Assembly: GCA_002794515.1 (NCBI GenBank) | Contig: PGTJ01000205.1 | Coordinates: 1 to 5,108, forward strand | Reading direction: 5' to 3' | Origin: Phototrophicales bacterium | Lineage (GTDB): Bacteria > Chloroflexota > Anaerolineae > Aggregatilineales > Phototrophicaceae | Length of the DNA stretch: 5,108 nucleotides | Shown: in pieces, positions 1 to 5,108 of the stretch | Position numbering within the stretch: position 1 is the stretch's first letter | How the letters are laid out: every line of letters starts with the position of its first letter | Notes under the pieces: generated by a model | What the model saw: only the letters and a program-made list of their open reading frames with translations | The model's database searches: none | Told to the model about the DNA's origin: nothing | Made by a program: the position numbers and the translations under genes

Positions 1-2942
1 ATTTTGATTTCGAGCAAATTACACGAATTCAAAAATTCGATATTCACCCCAAACCGCGCTGACGCGATTTGTTGCCCACGATTACGCGGATATTTGCCCA
101 TAATGTCGCTCAGTTCGCCCCCTTCACCATTCACACAAATGGTATTCAAGCGATAAGCGGCTTCGGCATATGCCTTATAACTCAATTCCCCTTGTGAACC
201 AAACGACATCGCACCGATGAGGATGGGCATGGCATGTTCGCCCACCGATAAATCCACCAATGACGGGTCTATGGGTTTGGATGAAGTCTTAAAGCCGAGG
301 ATATGACGGATGGCGACAGGATTTTTCTGCTCCAATGCCAGCATAGCTTCATTATATTCATCTAAATTGCTCAGACCTTGCGCCACATCTTCGACTTTTT
401 TCCACATTTTAGGATACAAGCGATCAGGGTTTTCGAGTTTATTGCGTTTTTCGCCACGCCATTCGGCGGCGCGTTCTTCGGCATCTTCTTGAATATCCGA
501 CCAAGTGAGACCACGCCCCTCAGAGCCGAAATAATTCGGTGTGCCAAAAATCGCCGCCACACCTTTCGATAAGCCGATAGAGCTAAAACTATGCCCATAA
601 CCGCGCAATTCATGACATCCAATAGTGGATGTGATTTTTTCTAAGCCCGAATTGATGGTTTTCACCGTGTTGGTCGTACGTTTGATAATTTCATCGACAC
701 TCGGTTCATCACCCGCACGGGGAGCAATGCCCAACGCCACCGCATAGAAGGCATATGGCACAATGGCATTCGCGCCTAAACTGACCGCCATCGCCATATC
801 ATGCAAATCGCGCAATGCACCAGAGCGCAACACAATGCCCACACGGCGACGCAAATTCATGCCTGCATCGGCTTGGCGCAATGCCCTATCCACCGCCGCC
901 ACGACCAAAAGGGGGTCAATCCACAATACATCGCCCGCATAAGCATCAGTATCATCCAAGACGATGAGCATCATACCATCACGGACAACATCCACGGCTT
1001 GTTGTTGAATGCGTTCCAGTGCGCTTTCAATCGTCTCTTCCCGCGAAGCAGTCATGGATAAATAATAGGCAAATTCGCCAAATTCTGTCACCACATCTTC
1101 GAGGGTATATGTGCCTAATTTTTGGGCGACTTTGCGTAAATCGGCAATATCTCCCAGCGCAGGATGACCACCAACTAAGAGGGGTGTTTCGAGTTCCATC
1201 AAAATATCGTCATCATTCAATGTCTCGCCCACTAACGGACGCACACCCAACACCATCCGCGTGGAGAATTGAGCGCGTTCTCGCTCACGGTCAATGGCGG
1301 GATTGGTAACAACCGCCACTGTTTCTTTGAAATAATCGGCGATGTTGGTGCGTTTTTGGCTGAGTGCGCCCAAGGGACCATCCCAACCGAGCGAGCCGAT
1401 AGTCTCTTTTTTATTAATTGCCATCGATTCAATGAGTTCAGTATGATAGCGTTCCCAACCGAGCGATGCCATTGTATTGGTATTAATCGGATTTTGGCGT
1501 GTTTGCCATGGATAATCGGTTTTTGTGGTGGCAGGTGCTACGGCGGTGGGTGTGTATTGCATGACGGCTTCGCGTCCATCACCAAATGGCATTGGCGGTT
1601 GCATTGTGCCAGATGGTGGGGTAATGGGTGCTGATGCCCCTGCATATACCCGTTTGCCTTTGTTGATAGCGGGAATCCGTTCACGATAACGTGTGAGGAC
1701 ATGTTTTTGAATGGCAGGGTATTCTAGCATTTCTATAGAATGACCCGGATTAATTTTGAGGGCGATTTTTTCGCCCGGTGCCATTGGTTTAGGGCTAGAT
1801 GACATGGCATCTAAAAAGTACACACCGCGTTCAGATGTGGCGAAATATTCTTTTTCGGTCTCGCCAAACCACAATGGACGCAAACCCAATGCATCAACGC
1901 TGAACACACACAAATTGCCAAGACGTGCCGCCACACCAGCGGGACCTTGTGCGAAGGGACCGAATGTTTGGCGAATTTCACGATACATTTGTTGAATATC
2001 GGGATTATTTTGGGCGAGGTCGTGTTCAAATGGGGGGAAAACATACTCCATTGCTTCGATGAGATCGAGTCCATAGCGCATACACAAGGCTTGGATAACA
2101 CGGTCAACATCTTGGCTATCGGAATTATTTGGCGCGAGATGAATGCCCAACATAGCGGCTTCCATGCGAAAACGCGAAATGGTGTTGAATTCGCCATTAT
2201 GCCCCAACACACCGAATGGTTGGGCGCGTTCAAAAATGGGATTGGTATTGGTGCTATAACGGGCATGTCCAAGGGTGACAGTCGAGGCGTAATCGGGGTC
2301 GCGCAATTCGGGATAGTATCGGCGTAAAATTTCGACTGTGCCTTGAACTTTATACACCACACTATGTGCCGAAAATGATGGCAAATGCACCCCCAATGCC
2401 CGTTCTAAGCGCACTTGCAAATCGAACAAAGTGGCATCTAATTTATTCGATGGCACTTGCCCATTCATACCTGCAATTTGCCAAAACACGGGTTCATTCT
2501 TCTCGGCATTCGGACCCAATACCAAGCGGTTGACCTGACCGGGTTCATCGAGCAAGACGTGCAAACCCGCATCGGTGATTTCTCGACAAATTTGGTCGAC
2601 AAGATGATTGGCACGGTTGCGGTCGGCGGCGGGAATCATGACATGCGCCACCCAGAAATTACGGTCGGTGGCGAGTGATGAGCGCAATCCAGCATGAGCA
2701 AGGCGTTTTGACCACAATTGACGTGGGATGTCGGTGAGGATACCCACACCATCGCCTTCGCCATTGATATACCCTGTGCGATGCCCCATGCGGGCGAGTC
2801 CTTCTATCGTACGCTTGACATTACCATGTGTGGCTTGTCCACCCTTGCGAACAGCACAAATCAAGGCGCACGCATCACGTTCTTGTGTATCAATCGGATG
2901 AAGTTCATCCGCCTGCATATCGGGGTCGTTATCCTGTTGCAT
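1..2942 (-). CDS. gltB: Glutamate synthase large (alpha) subunit, N-terminal 980 residues; 3' end beyond window
   Basis: Glutamate synthase (GOGAT) makes two glutamates from glutamine and 2-oxoglutarate in the cytoplasm; the large subunit carries the glutaminase and FMN sites. The frame reads without a stop from 2942 to the window edge. Residues 1-24 resemble the short propeptide of the family, and Cys25 (in ERDACALI) is the expected N-terminal nucleophile after processing. The class-II glutaminase domain runs from about 25 to 425, with RMGHRTG (51-57), ARYSTNTNP (227-235) and GHNGEFNT (247-254). A Pro/Thr-rich linker (about 431-492) leads to the central domain (about 493-800; ETIGSLGWDGPLGALS, VTNPAID). 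The FMN domain starts near 860, with GAMSFGSQ (910-917) and NGEGGE (938-943), and is cut at LEIK. Family members are about 1500 residues, so about a third is missing, including the Fe-S cysteines and beta-helix. The start at 2942 has GGGAAGGA upstream; an in-frame TGA at 2967-2969 limits the frame, and ATGs at 2963 and 2918 are alternatives. The electron donor (NADPH via GltD, or ferredoxin) cannot be told. Identification is firm. Confidence 0.95.
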   Translation of the reverse strand, partial: MQQDNDPDMQADELHPIDTQERDACALICAVRKGGQATHGNVKRTIEGLARMGHRTGYINGEGDGVGILTDIPRQLWSKRLAHAGLRSSLATDRNFWVAHVMIPAADRNRANHLVDQICREITDAGLHVLLDEPGQVNRLVLGPNAEKNEPVFWQIAGMNGQVPSNKLDATLFDLQVRLERALGVHLPSFSAHSVVYKVQGTVEILRRYYPELRDPDYASTVTLGHARYSTNTNPIFERAQPFGVLGHNGEFNTISRFRMEAAMLGIHLAPNNSDSQDVDRVIQALCMRYGLDLIEAMEYVFPPFEHDLAQNNPDIQQMYREIRQTFGPFAQGPAGVAARLGNLCVFSVDALGLRPLWFGETEKEYFATSERGVYFLDAMSSSPKPMAPGEKIALKINPGHSIEMLEYPAIQKHVLTRYRERIPAINKGKRVYAGASAPITPPSGTMQPPMPFGDGREAVMQYTPTAVAPATTKTDYPWQTRQNPINTNTMASLGWERYHTELIESMAINKKETIGSLGWDGPLGALSQKRTNIADYFKETVAVVTNPAIDRERERAQFSTRMVLGVRPLVGETLNDDDILMELETPLLVGGHPALGDIADLRKVAQKLGTYTLEDVVTEFGEFAYYLSMTASREETIESALERIQQQAVDVVRDGMMLIVLDDTDAYAGDVLWIDPLLVVAAVDRALRQADAGMNLRRRVGIVLRSGALRDLHDMAMAVSLGANAIVPYAFYAVALGIAPRAGDEPSVDEIIKRTTNTVKTINSGLEKITSTIGCHELRGYGHSFSSIGLSKGVAAIFGTPNYFGSEGRGLTWSDIQEDAEERAAEWRGEKRNKLENPDRLYPKMWKKVEDVAQGLSNLDEYNEAMLALEQKNPVAIRHILGFKTSSKPIDPSLVDLSVGEHAMPILIGAMSFGSQGELSYKAYAEAAYRLNTICVNGEGGELSDIMGKYPRNRGQQIASARFGVNIEFLNSCNLLEIK

Positions 2943-2953
2943 ATGTATATCAA

Positions 2954-2961
2954 TCCTTCCC
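2954..2961 (-). promoter_or_regulatory. Ribosome binding site of gltB
   Basis: The minus strand reads GGGAAGGA here, a purine-rich Shine-Dalgarno-like stretch ending 11 nt before the ATG at 2942. It supports 2942 over the first in-frame ATG at 2963, which lies at the 5' edge of this stretch and has no purine run before it. The spacing is slightly long, so the choice is likely but not certain. Confidence 0.55.
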
Positions 2962-2973
2962 ATAATTCACAGC

Positions 2974-2994
2974 ATCAAATTACCGAATTTTGAT
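2974..2994. repeat. Small palindrome just upstream of gltB
   Basis: The arms ATCAAATT (2974-2981) and AATTTTGAT (2986-2994) are inverted copies with one extra T in the right arm, around the 4-base centre ACCG. It lies in the presumed gltB leader, between the candidate promoter and the ribosome binding site. It could be an operator or a weak AT-rich hairpin. AT-rich DNA gives such palindromes by chance, so a function is inferred only. Confidence 0.35.
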
Positions 2995-3060
2995 GTAATG
3001 CCGTAAAAAAAGGATATTTTTTGAGATATAAATTCATGTGTTTGTGGAAAAATGACAAAA

Positions 3061-3082
3061 TTCACGCATTTCCATTAGTGAA
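3061..3082. repeat. Inverted repeat TTCAC-N12-GTGAA over the candidate gltB start site
   Basis: TTCAC (3061-3065) and GTGAA (3078-3082) form a perfect 5-bp inverted pair separated by 12 bases. The right arm touches the candidate -10 element (3081-3086), and the expected transcription start near 3074 falls between the arms. That is where a repressor operator would sit. The arms are short, so chance is not excluded. Confidence 0.3.
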
Positions 3083-3109
3083 TATAACAAGAGAATTGGC
3101 AATTGAACA
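3081..3109 (-). promoter_or_regulatory. Candidate sigma70-type promoter for gltB (extended -10)
   Basis: On the minus strand, -10 TATATT (3086-3081) matches 5 of 6 consensus bases. It is preceded by TG plus one base (3089-3087), which makes an extended -10. A weak -35, TGTTCA (3109-3104), matches 3 of 6 bases at the ideal 17-nt spacing. Transcription would start near 3074 and give a leader of about 130 nt. It lies downstream of the terminator candidate at 3200-3226, as an independent gltB promoter should. It was found by eye in AT-rich DNA, so other starts are possible. Confidence 0.4.
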
Positions 3110-3144
3110 TGGATTTTCTGTATGAATATTTTTGGGGTATAGTC

Positions 3145-3166
3145 GGTGGAATTGCACAAATTCACC
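3145..3166. repeat. Imperfect palindrome upstream of the gltB promoter
   Basis: GGTGGAATT (3145-3153) and AATTCACC (3159-3166) are inverted copies that differ by one extra G in the left arm, around the 5-base centre GCACA. It ends about 36 bases upstream of the candidate -35, a usual place for an activator site. It shares the half-site GTGAATT with two other places in the gap. It does not fit NtrC, NtcA or sigma54 patterns that I know. The regulator is unknown. Confidence 0.35.
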
Positions 3167-3199
3167 AAAAAATAGCCGTGTTTATCGGCAGAATTGGCT

Positions 3200-3226
3200 A
3201 AAAATGGGTGATCAGACACCCACTTT
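3200..3226 (-). terminator. Intrinsic terminator candidate of the methyltransferase-propeller-DinB operon
   Basis: Read on the minus strand, TGGGTG (3222-3217), a 6-nt loop TCTGAT and CACCCA (3210-3205) form a stem directly followed by TTTTT (3204-3200). The stem can extend outward through one G-U pair and three A-U pairs, which is usual for an A-rich/U-rich flanked terminator. It lies about 130 bases after the DinB stop codon and before the candidate gltB promoter. The orientation with the T run fits minus-strand transcription only. Confidence 0.6.
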
Positions 3227-3247
3227 AAGATGATATACAGGCAAAAA

Positions 3248-3279
3248 TGCGGATATGTGGCATATATAAGTGCGGATAT
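3248..3279. repeat. Direct repeat of TGCGGATAT
   Basis: TGCGGATAT occurs at 3248-3256 and again at 3271-3279, a 23-bp period or about two helical turns. The second copy also forms an inverted pair, GCGGAT (3272-3277) with ATCCGC (3291-3296). The repeats lie in the 3' untranslated stretch between the DinB gene and the terminator candidate. They could be a tandem binding site or alternative partners in RNA folding. Confidence 0.45.
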
Positions 3280-3301
3280 ACACATCGTTAATCCGCCCCT
3301 A

Positions 3302-3326
3302 CACCGCACTCAGAGTTTGTGCGGTG
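3302..3326. repeat. GC-rich hairpin downstream of the DinB gene
   Basis: CACCGCAC (3302-3309) and GTGCGGTG (3319-3326) form a perfect 8-bp stem with a 9-base loop, 32 bases after the DinB stop codon. No T run follows on either strand, so it is not a classical intrinsic terminator. It may protect the 3' end of the operon mRNA or act with the terminator at 3200-3226. One arm can instead pair with 3269-3275, which makes the two folds mutually exclusive. Confidence 0.55.
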
Positions 3327-3357
3327 GCAGTATATGCTACCAGATTGGTTGATTTGG

Positions 3358-3852
3358 TTATTCCCACCAATACAATATCATATCTTGTTCGAGTGTGGGT
3401 GCGCCCATTTGGTACAACATCGCTAAGATTTGAGCGCGATGGTCTGTGCCATGATTAATCACATGCACCAATATTTCCCATACCTGATTGGTCTTGCTCC
3501 CACCACGATGTGGCATATCAAAGGTGAGTATGCGCGATAAATCGACATCGGTGAGTGTATCTAAATATGCTATGATGTTTTTTTCTGTTTCATCCCAACG
3601 CGCCCGAACACTGGCTTTGGTGCTATAGGCTTCATTCGCAGGAAAATCGGGCAATGTCGCACCTTGTATCCGCGCAAACCAACGTTCATCCACACCTATC
3701 AGATGAAGACACTGATTGCGAATAGACCCTTTAGAATAATCTAAATCGGTGATGAATTGCACATCGGTGAGCGCCTCAATACAGTTGCTCCACACTTTAC
3801 GGTGCATAGCGAAATGATAATCGTACATTTTTTTGATAGCTGATATATCCAT
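3358..3852 (-). CDS. DinB/YfiT-superfamily metal-binding four-helix-bundle protein
   Basis: The 164-residue product has the usual size and helical character of the DinB/YfiT superfamily (named after a Bacillus damage-inducible gene, not the polymerase DinB). The diagnostic metal ligands are present: His50 in QCLHLIGVDERWF, and His134 and His138 in INHGTDHRAQI, where NHxxxHR is the family signature. His130 is nearby. Known members are cytoplasmic, bind Zn or Ni, and include thiol (bacillithiol, mycothiol) S-transferases and stress proteins; the substrate here cannot be read from sequence. The ATG at 3852 lies 5 bases after the propeller stop codon (3858-3860) with only a weak AGAAAG about 14 nt upstream, which suggests coupling to the gene before it. 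The gene ends with TAA at 3358-3360 and is the last of its operon. The family call is secure, the biochemical role is open. Confidence 0.85.
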   Translation of the reverse strand: MDISAIKKMYDYHFAMHRKVWSNCIEALTDVQFITDLDYSKGSIRNQCLHLIGVDERWFARIQGATLPDFPANEAYSTKASVRARWDETEKNIIAYLDTLTDVDLSRILTFDMPHRGGSKTNQVWEILVHVINHGTDHRAQILAMLYQMGAPTLEQDMILYWWE

Positions 3853-3857
3853 TTATA

Positions 3858-4901
3858 TTAATCACTTTCTGGCGTAATGCGCCAAATATCCAACCCGGTA
3901 TCACAACCAATCACCAATGTGGTGAAATCTTGGCTCATGCGAATCATATCTGGCACGCGGGAACATGCTCGAAATTCGCCCAAATCAATCCGTTCCCCTG
4001 TGGCGGTTATCCATGCAACGATGCGTGGCTGAAAATTTTCATCCACCGCTAAAATCACACTGCCATCATCCGAGACGAAAAATGCCTGAAAATACGCGCC
4101 ATTCAATTCGGCAATGCGTTGATTTTCGCCCGTCTCAAAATTGAGCAAATTCACCGCCTCCGACATCGGGTCGCGCCAGACCAACCATTGGGAATTGGGC
4201 GAAATCTGACCAAATACGGCGGGCATATCGCCGACATCGGCGCTGGCTAATACCTCACCCGTCTCCAGATGCCATAACTTGACCTCCCCTTCTGGTGAAG
4301 ATGTGACCACGTATGGGGGCATGATGCGCCCAATCCGCACCATCGCATTGGGGTCAGTAGCAGGGGCATATGGATGTGTCTGGATTTCAGAGGCAAAATC
4401 TACCGAGAACACCGTATACTCATTTTCGGGGATGGTCAAGGCTTCTAGCCAGAAAGTCTGTGTGGTGGGGTTAAACCACACCGATTGTAGGATATGATTG
4501 GTAGTATTCAGCGTGAGCAAATCTTGCCGTTCTAAATCGAGAAAATAAACAATCACCTGCCCACTATCATCGAGTATCGTCAACGACAGTGGCGGGGCAA
4601 AGACAGCATCGACCACCATCGTGGGTACGGTCACACTAGTCATAAAGGTCGTCTTATACCAAATCATCATCCGATTAAGCCCAGCACGCACCGCCACATA
4701 ATGACCATCTGGCGACATGACAAACCATCCACTGCGGATATCGGGATAATCGGCAAAATCAATTTGCATCACCGATTGTAAATGGTGAATATTTTCTGCT
4801 GTGATAGATATAGGTGCTGAAATAGGCTGGGTTTGAGCGGTCGAAAGACCCACCATCCCCATCATTATCAACAAACAAACGGCATAACGCATGTGTGTCA
4901 T
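3858..4901 (-). CDS. Secreted WD40-like beta-propeller protein
   Basis: The 347-residue product starts with a Sec signal peptide: Arg5, a hydrophobic stretch at about 7-19 and a probable cleavage after Ala22 (LSTA|QTQ). The rest is almost all beta-type sequence in roughly seven units, at about 55-83, 94-130, 137-173, 188-222, 228-266, 271-307 and 315-343. Typical blade pieces are MSPDGHYVAV, GEVKLWHLETGEVL, SPNSQWLVW, SDDGSVILAV and GLDIWRI. A seven-bladed propeller outside the cytoplasmic membrane is the natural reading; such proteins bind partners and are rarely enzymes. Cys313 and Cys333 are the only cysteines of the mature chain and could form a disulfide in the last blades. There is no lipobox, membrane anchor or LPXTG. 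The ATG at 4901 overlaps the methyltransferase stop (ATGA). The ATG at 4892 (MRYAV...) has AGAAAG at better spacing and gives a neater signal peptide, so the true start may be 4892. The ligand is unknown. Confidence 0.8.
   Translation of the reverse strand: MTHMRYAVCLLIMMGMVGLSTAQTQPISAPISITAENIHHLQSVMQIDFADYPDIRSGWFVMSPDGHYVAVRAGLNRMMIWYKTTFMTSVTVPTMVVDAVFAPPLSLTILDDSGQVIVYFLDLERQDLLTLNTTNHILQSVWFNPTTQTFWLEALTIPENEYTVFSVDFASEIQTHPYAPATDPNAMVRIGRIMPPYVVTSSPEGEVKLWHLETGEVLASADVGDMPAVFGQISPNSQWLVWRDPMSEAVNLLNFETGENQRIAELNGAYFQAFFVSDDGSVILAVDENFQPRIVAWITATGERIDLGEFRACSRVPDMIRMSQDFTTLVIGCDTGLDIWRITPESD
4898..4901 (-). other. ATGA stop/start overlap between methyltransferase and propeller genes
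   Basis: The minus strand reads ATGA: the TGA (4900-4898) ends the methyltransferase and the ATG (4901-4899) can start the propeller protein. AGAAAG lies directly before it. This arrangement usually means translation by re-initiation and a shared mRNA. If the propeller starts at 4892, the gap becomes 5 bases and the AGAAAG sits 9 nt upstream of that ATG. Confidence 0.6.
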
Positions 4902-5108
4902 CTTTCTGTATGGAATAGGTCTAATTGTTGCACGACTTGTTCGGTCGGCAATTGACCATTCAAGCGATATTTGTCGTCAATCATACCCGAATTTAGTCGG
5001 TCTAAGATCATCGCATGATAATGCGGGTCGAGTTCACACGAGATGAATTGACGTTGTAACTGTTGGCAAATTTCAATCTCCGAGCCACTGCCACCAAATA
5101 AGACAAAG
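4898..5108 (-). CDS. DNA methyltransferase (N6-adenine/N4-cytosine type), C-terminal 69 residues
   Basis: The frame enters from the window edge and ends with TGA at 4898-4900. The fragment opens with VLFGGSGSE, the SAM-binding motif I (FxGxG) found near the C-terminus in beta-class DNA methyltransferases, followed by a helix and QFISCELDPHY, where the acidic residue after the second strand binds the SAM ribose. This order, with motif I late and only a short helical tail after it, fits the N6_N4 MTase family (compare DPFxGSGTT...GxExDPxY). The serine-glutamate after FGGSG replaces the common TT. The catalytic DPPY-type motif and target recognition part lie beyond the window, so target base and sequence cannot be given. 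The tail ends QLDLFHTER; QLDLF matches the sliding-clamp-binding consensus. The stop overlaps the propeller start by ATGA. No restriction endonuclease is visible. Confidence 0.8.
   Translation of the reverse strand, partial: FVLFGGSGSEIEICQQLQRQFISCELDPHYHAMILDRLNSGMIDDKYRLNGQLPTEQVVQQLDLFHTER

Larger units (their letters stand above)
2964..3357. other. Intergenic region between the DinB gene and gltB
   Basis: These 394 bases are clearly AT-rich and hold no convincing gene. Seen from the operon side, they contain a GC hairpin, a direct repeat, a terminator candidate, two palindromes, a promoter candidate and a third palindrome, then the gltB ribosome binding site. A run of A and T at 3005-3022 (minus-strand A run, TATCC, T run) is too AT-only to call a terminator. 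I see no tRNA, riboswitch class or known RNA motif. Confidence 0.7.

Noticed and set aside
1947..2327. A 126-codon plus-strand frame antisense to gltB
   Set aside because: It is a complement shadow of conserved GltB codons, with no recognisable family or start signal. The other plus-strand frames over gltB (801-1061, 1019-1309, 1269-1634) were rejected for the same reason.
1811..2362. A 183-codon minus-strand frame inside gltB
   Set aside because: It lies in another frame of the same strand as the clearly recognised glutaminase domain; the peptide is rich in Cys, His and Pro without a domain pattern.
3005..3022. A-run/T-run structure that might be a second terminator
   Set aside because: The stem would be only A-T pairs and it lies within the likely gltB leader; more likely a bent or flexible AT tract.
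2943..3080. A riboswitch or glutamine-sensing RNA in the gltB leader
   Set aside because: I looked for the conserved core of glutamine RNA motifs and for T-box-like features and saw neither; only small AT-rich hairpins are present.
3034..3309. A 91-codon open frame on the minus strand in the intergenic gap (MRCRGGLTMC...)
   Set aside because: It runs through the terminator, both palindromes and the candidate promoter, has no recognisable motif and no good ribosome binding site, and its composition follows the AT-rich background.
3270..3458. A 62-codon plus-strand frame across the end of the DinB gene
   Set aside because: It is antisense to the conserved C-terminus of the DinB-fold gene, covers the hairpin and shows no domain.
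3358..3852. DNA polymerase IV (DinB polymerase), tempting beside a clamp motif
   Set aside because: The protein is 164 residues with the NHxxxHR metal site of the DinB/YfiT superfamily, which only shares the name with the polymerase.

Overview
This looks like ordinary chromosomal DNA from a free-living bacterium. Base composition is moderate in the genes and clearly AT-rich in the one long intergenic gap. All four genes lie on the minus strand, so transcription runs from high to low coordinates. The mix of an assimilatory glutamate synthase, a DinB-fold enzyme, a secreted beta-propeller and an adenine/cytosine-N4 type DNA methyltransferase is seen in several phyla. A Chloroflexota-like bacterium is my best guess, but no marker in the window decides it. 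There is no rRNA, tRNA, CRISPR array, transposase or phage structural gene.

Layout in the direction of transcription. (1) 5108-4898: the last 69 codons of a beta-class-like DNA methyltransferase, with the SAM-binding FGGSG motif and a C-terminal QLDLF pentapeptide that matches the canonical sliding-clamp-binding motif. (2) 4901-3858: an exported protein of about 347 residues that reads as a seven-bladed WD40-like propeller; its ATG overlaps the methyltransferase stop codon (ATGA). (3) 3852-3358: a DinB/YfiT-type four-helix-bundle protein with the three-histidine metal site, five bases after the propeller stop. These three genes look like one operon. (4) 3357-2943: a long non-coding gap with a GC hairpin, an alternative pairing that excludes it, a good intrinsic-terminator candidate at 3200-3226, a candidate promoter at 3081-3109 and several small palindromes. 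(5) 2942-1: the first 980 codons of the large (alpha) subunit of glutamate synthase, cut by the window edge inside the FMN domain.

The methyltransferase, propeller and DinB genes are probably co-transcribed and end at the terminator. gltB probably has its own promoter and a leader of about 130 nt. I see no functional link between gltB and the upstream operon. The most interesting signals are the clamp-motif tail on the methyltransferase, the odd operon pairing of a DNA methyltransferase with a secreted propeller, and the structured gap between dinB and gltB.
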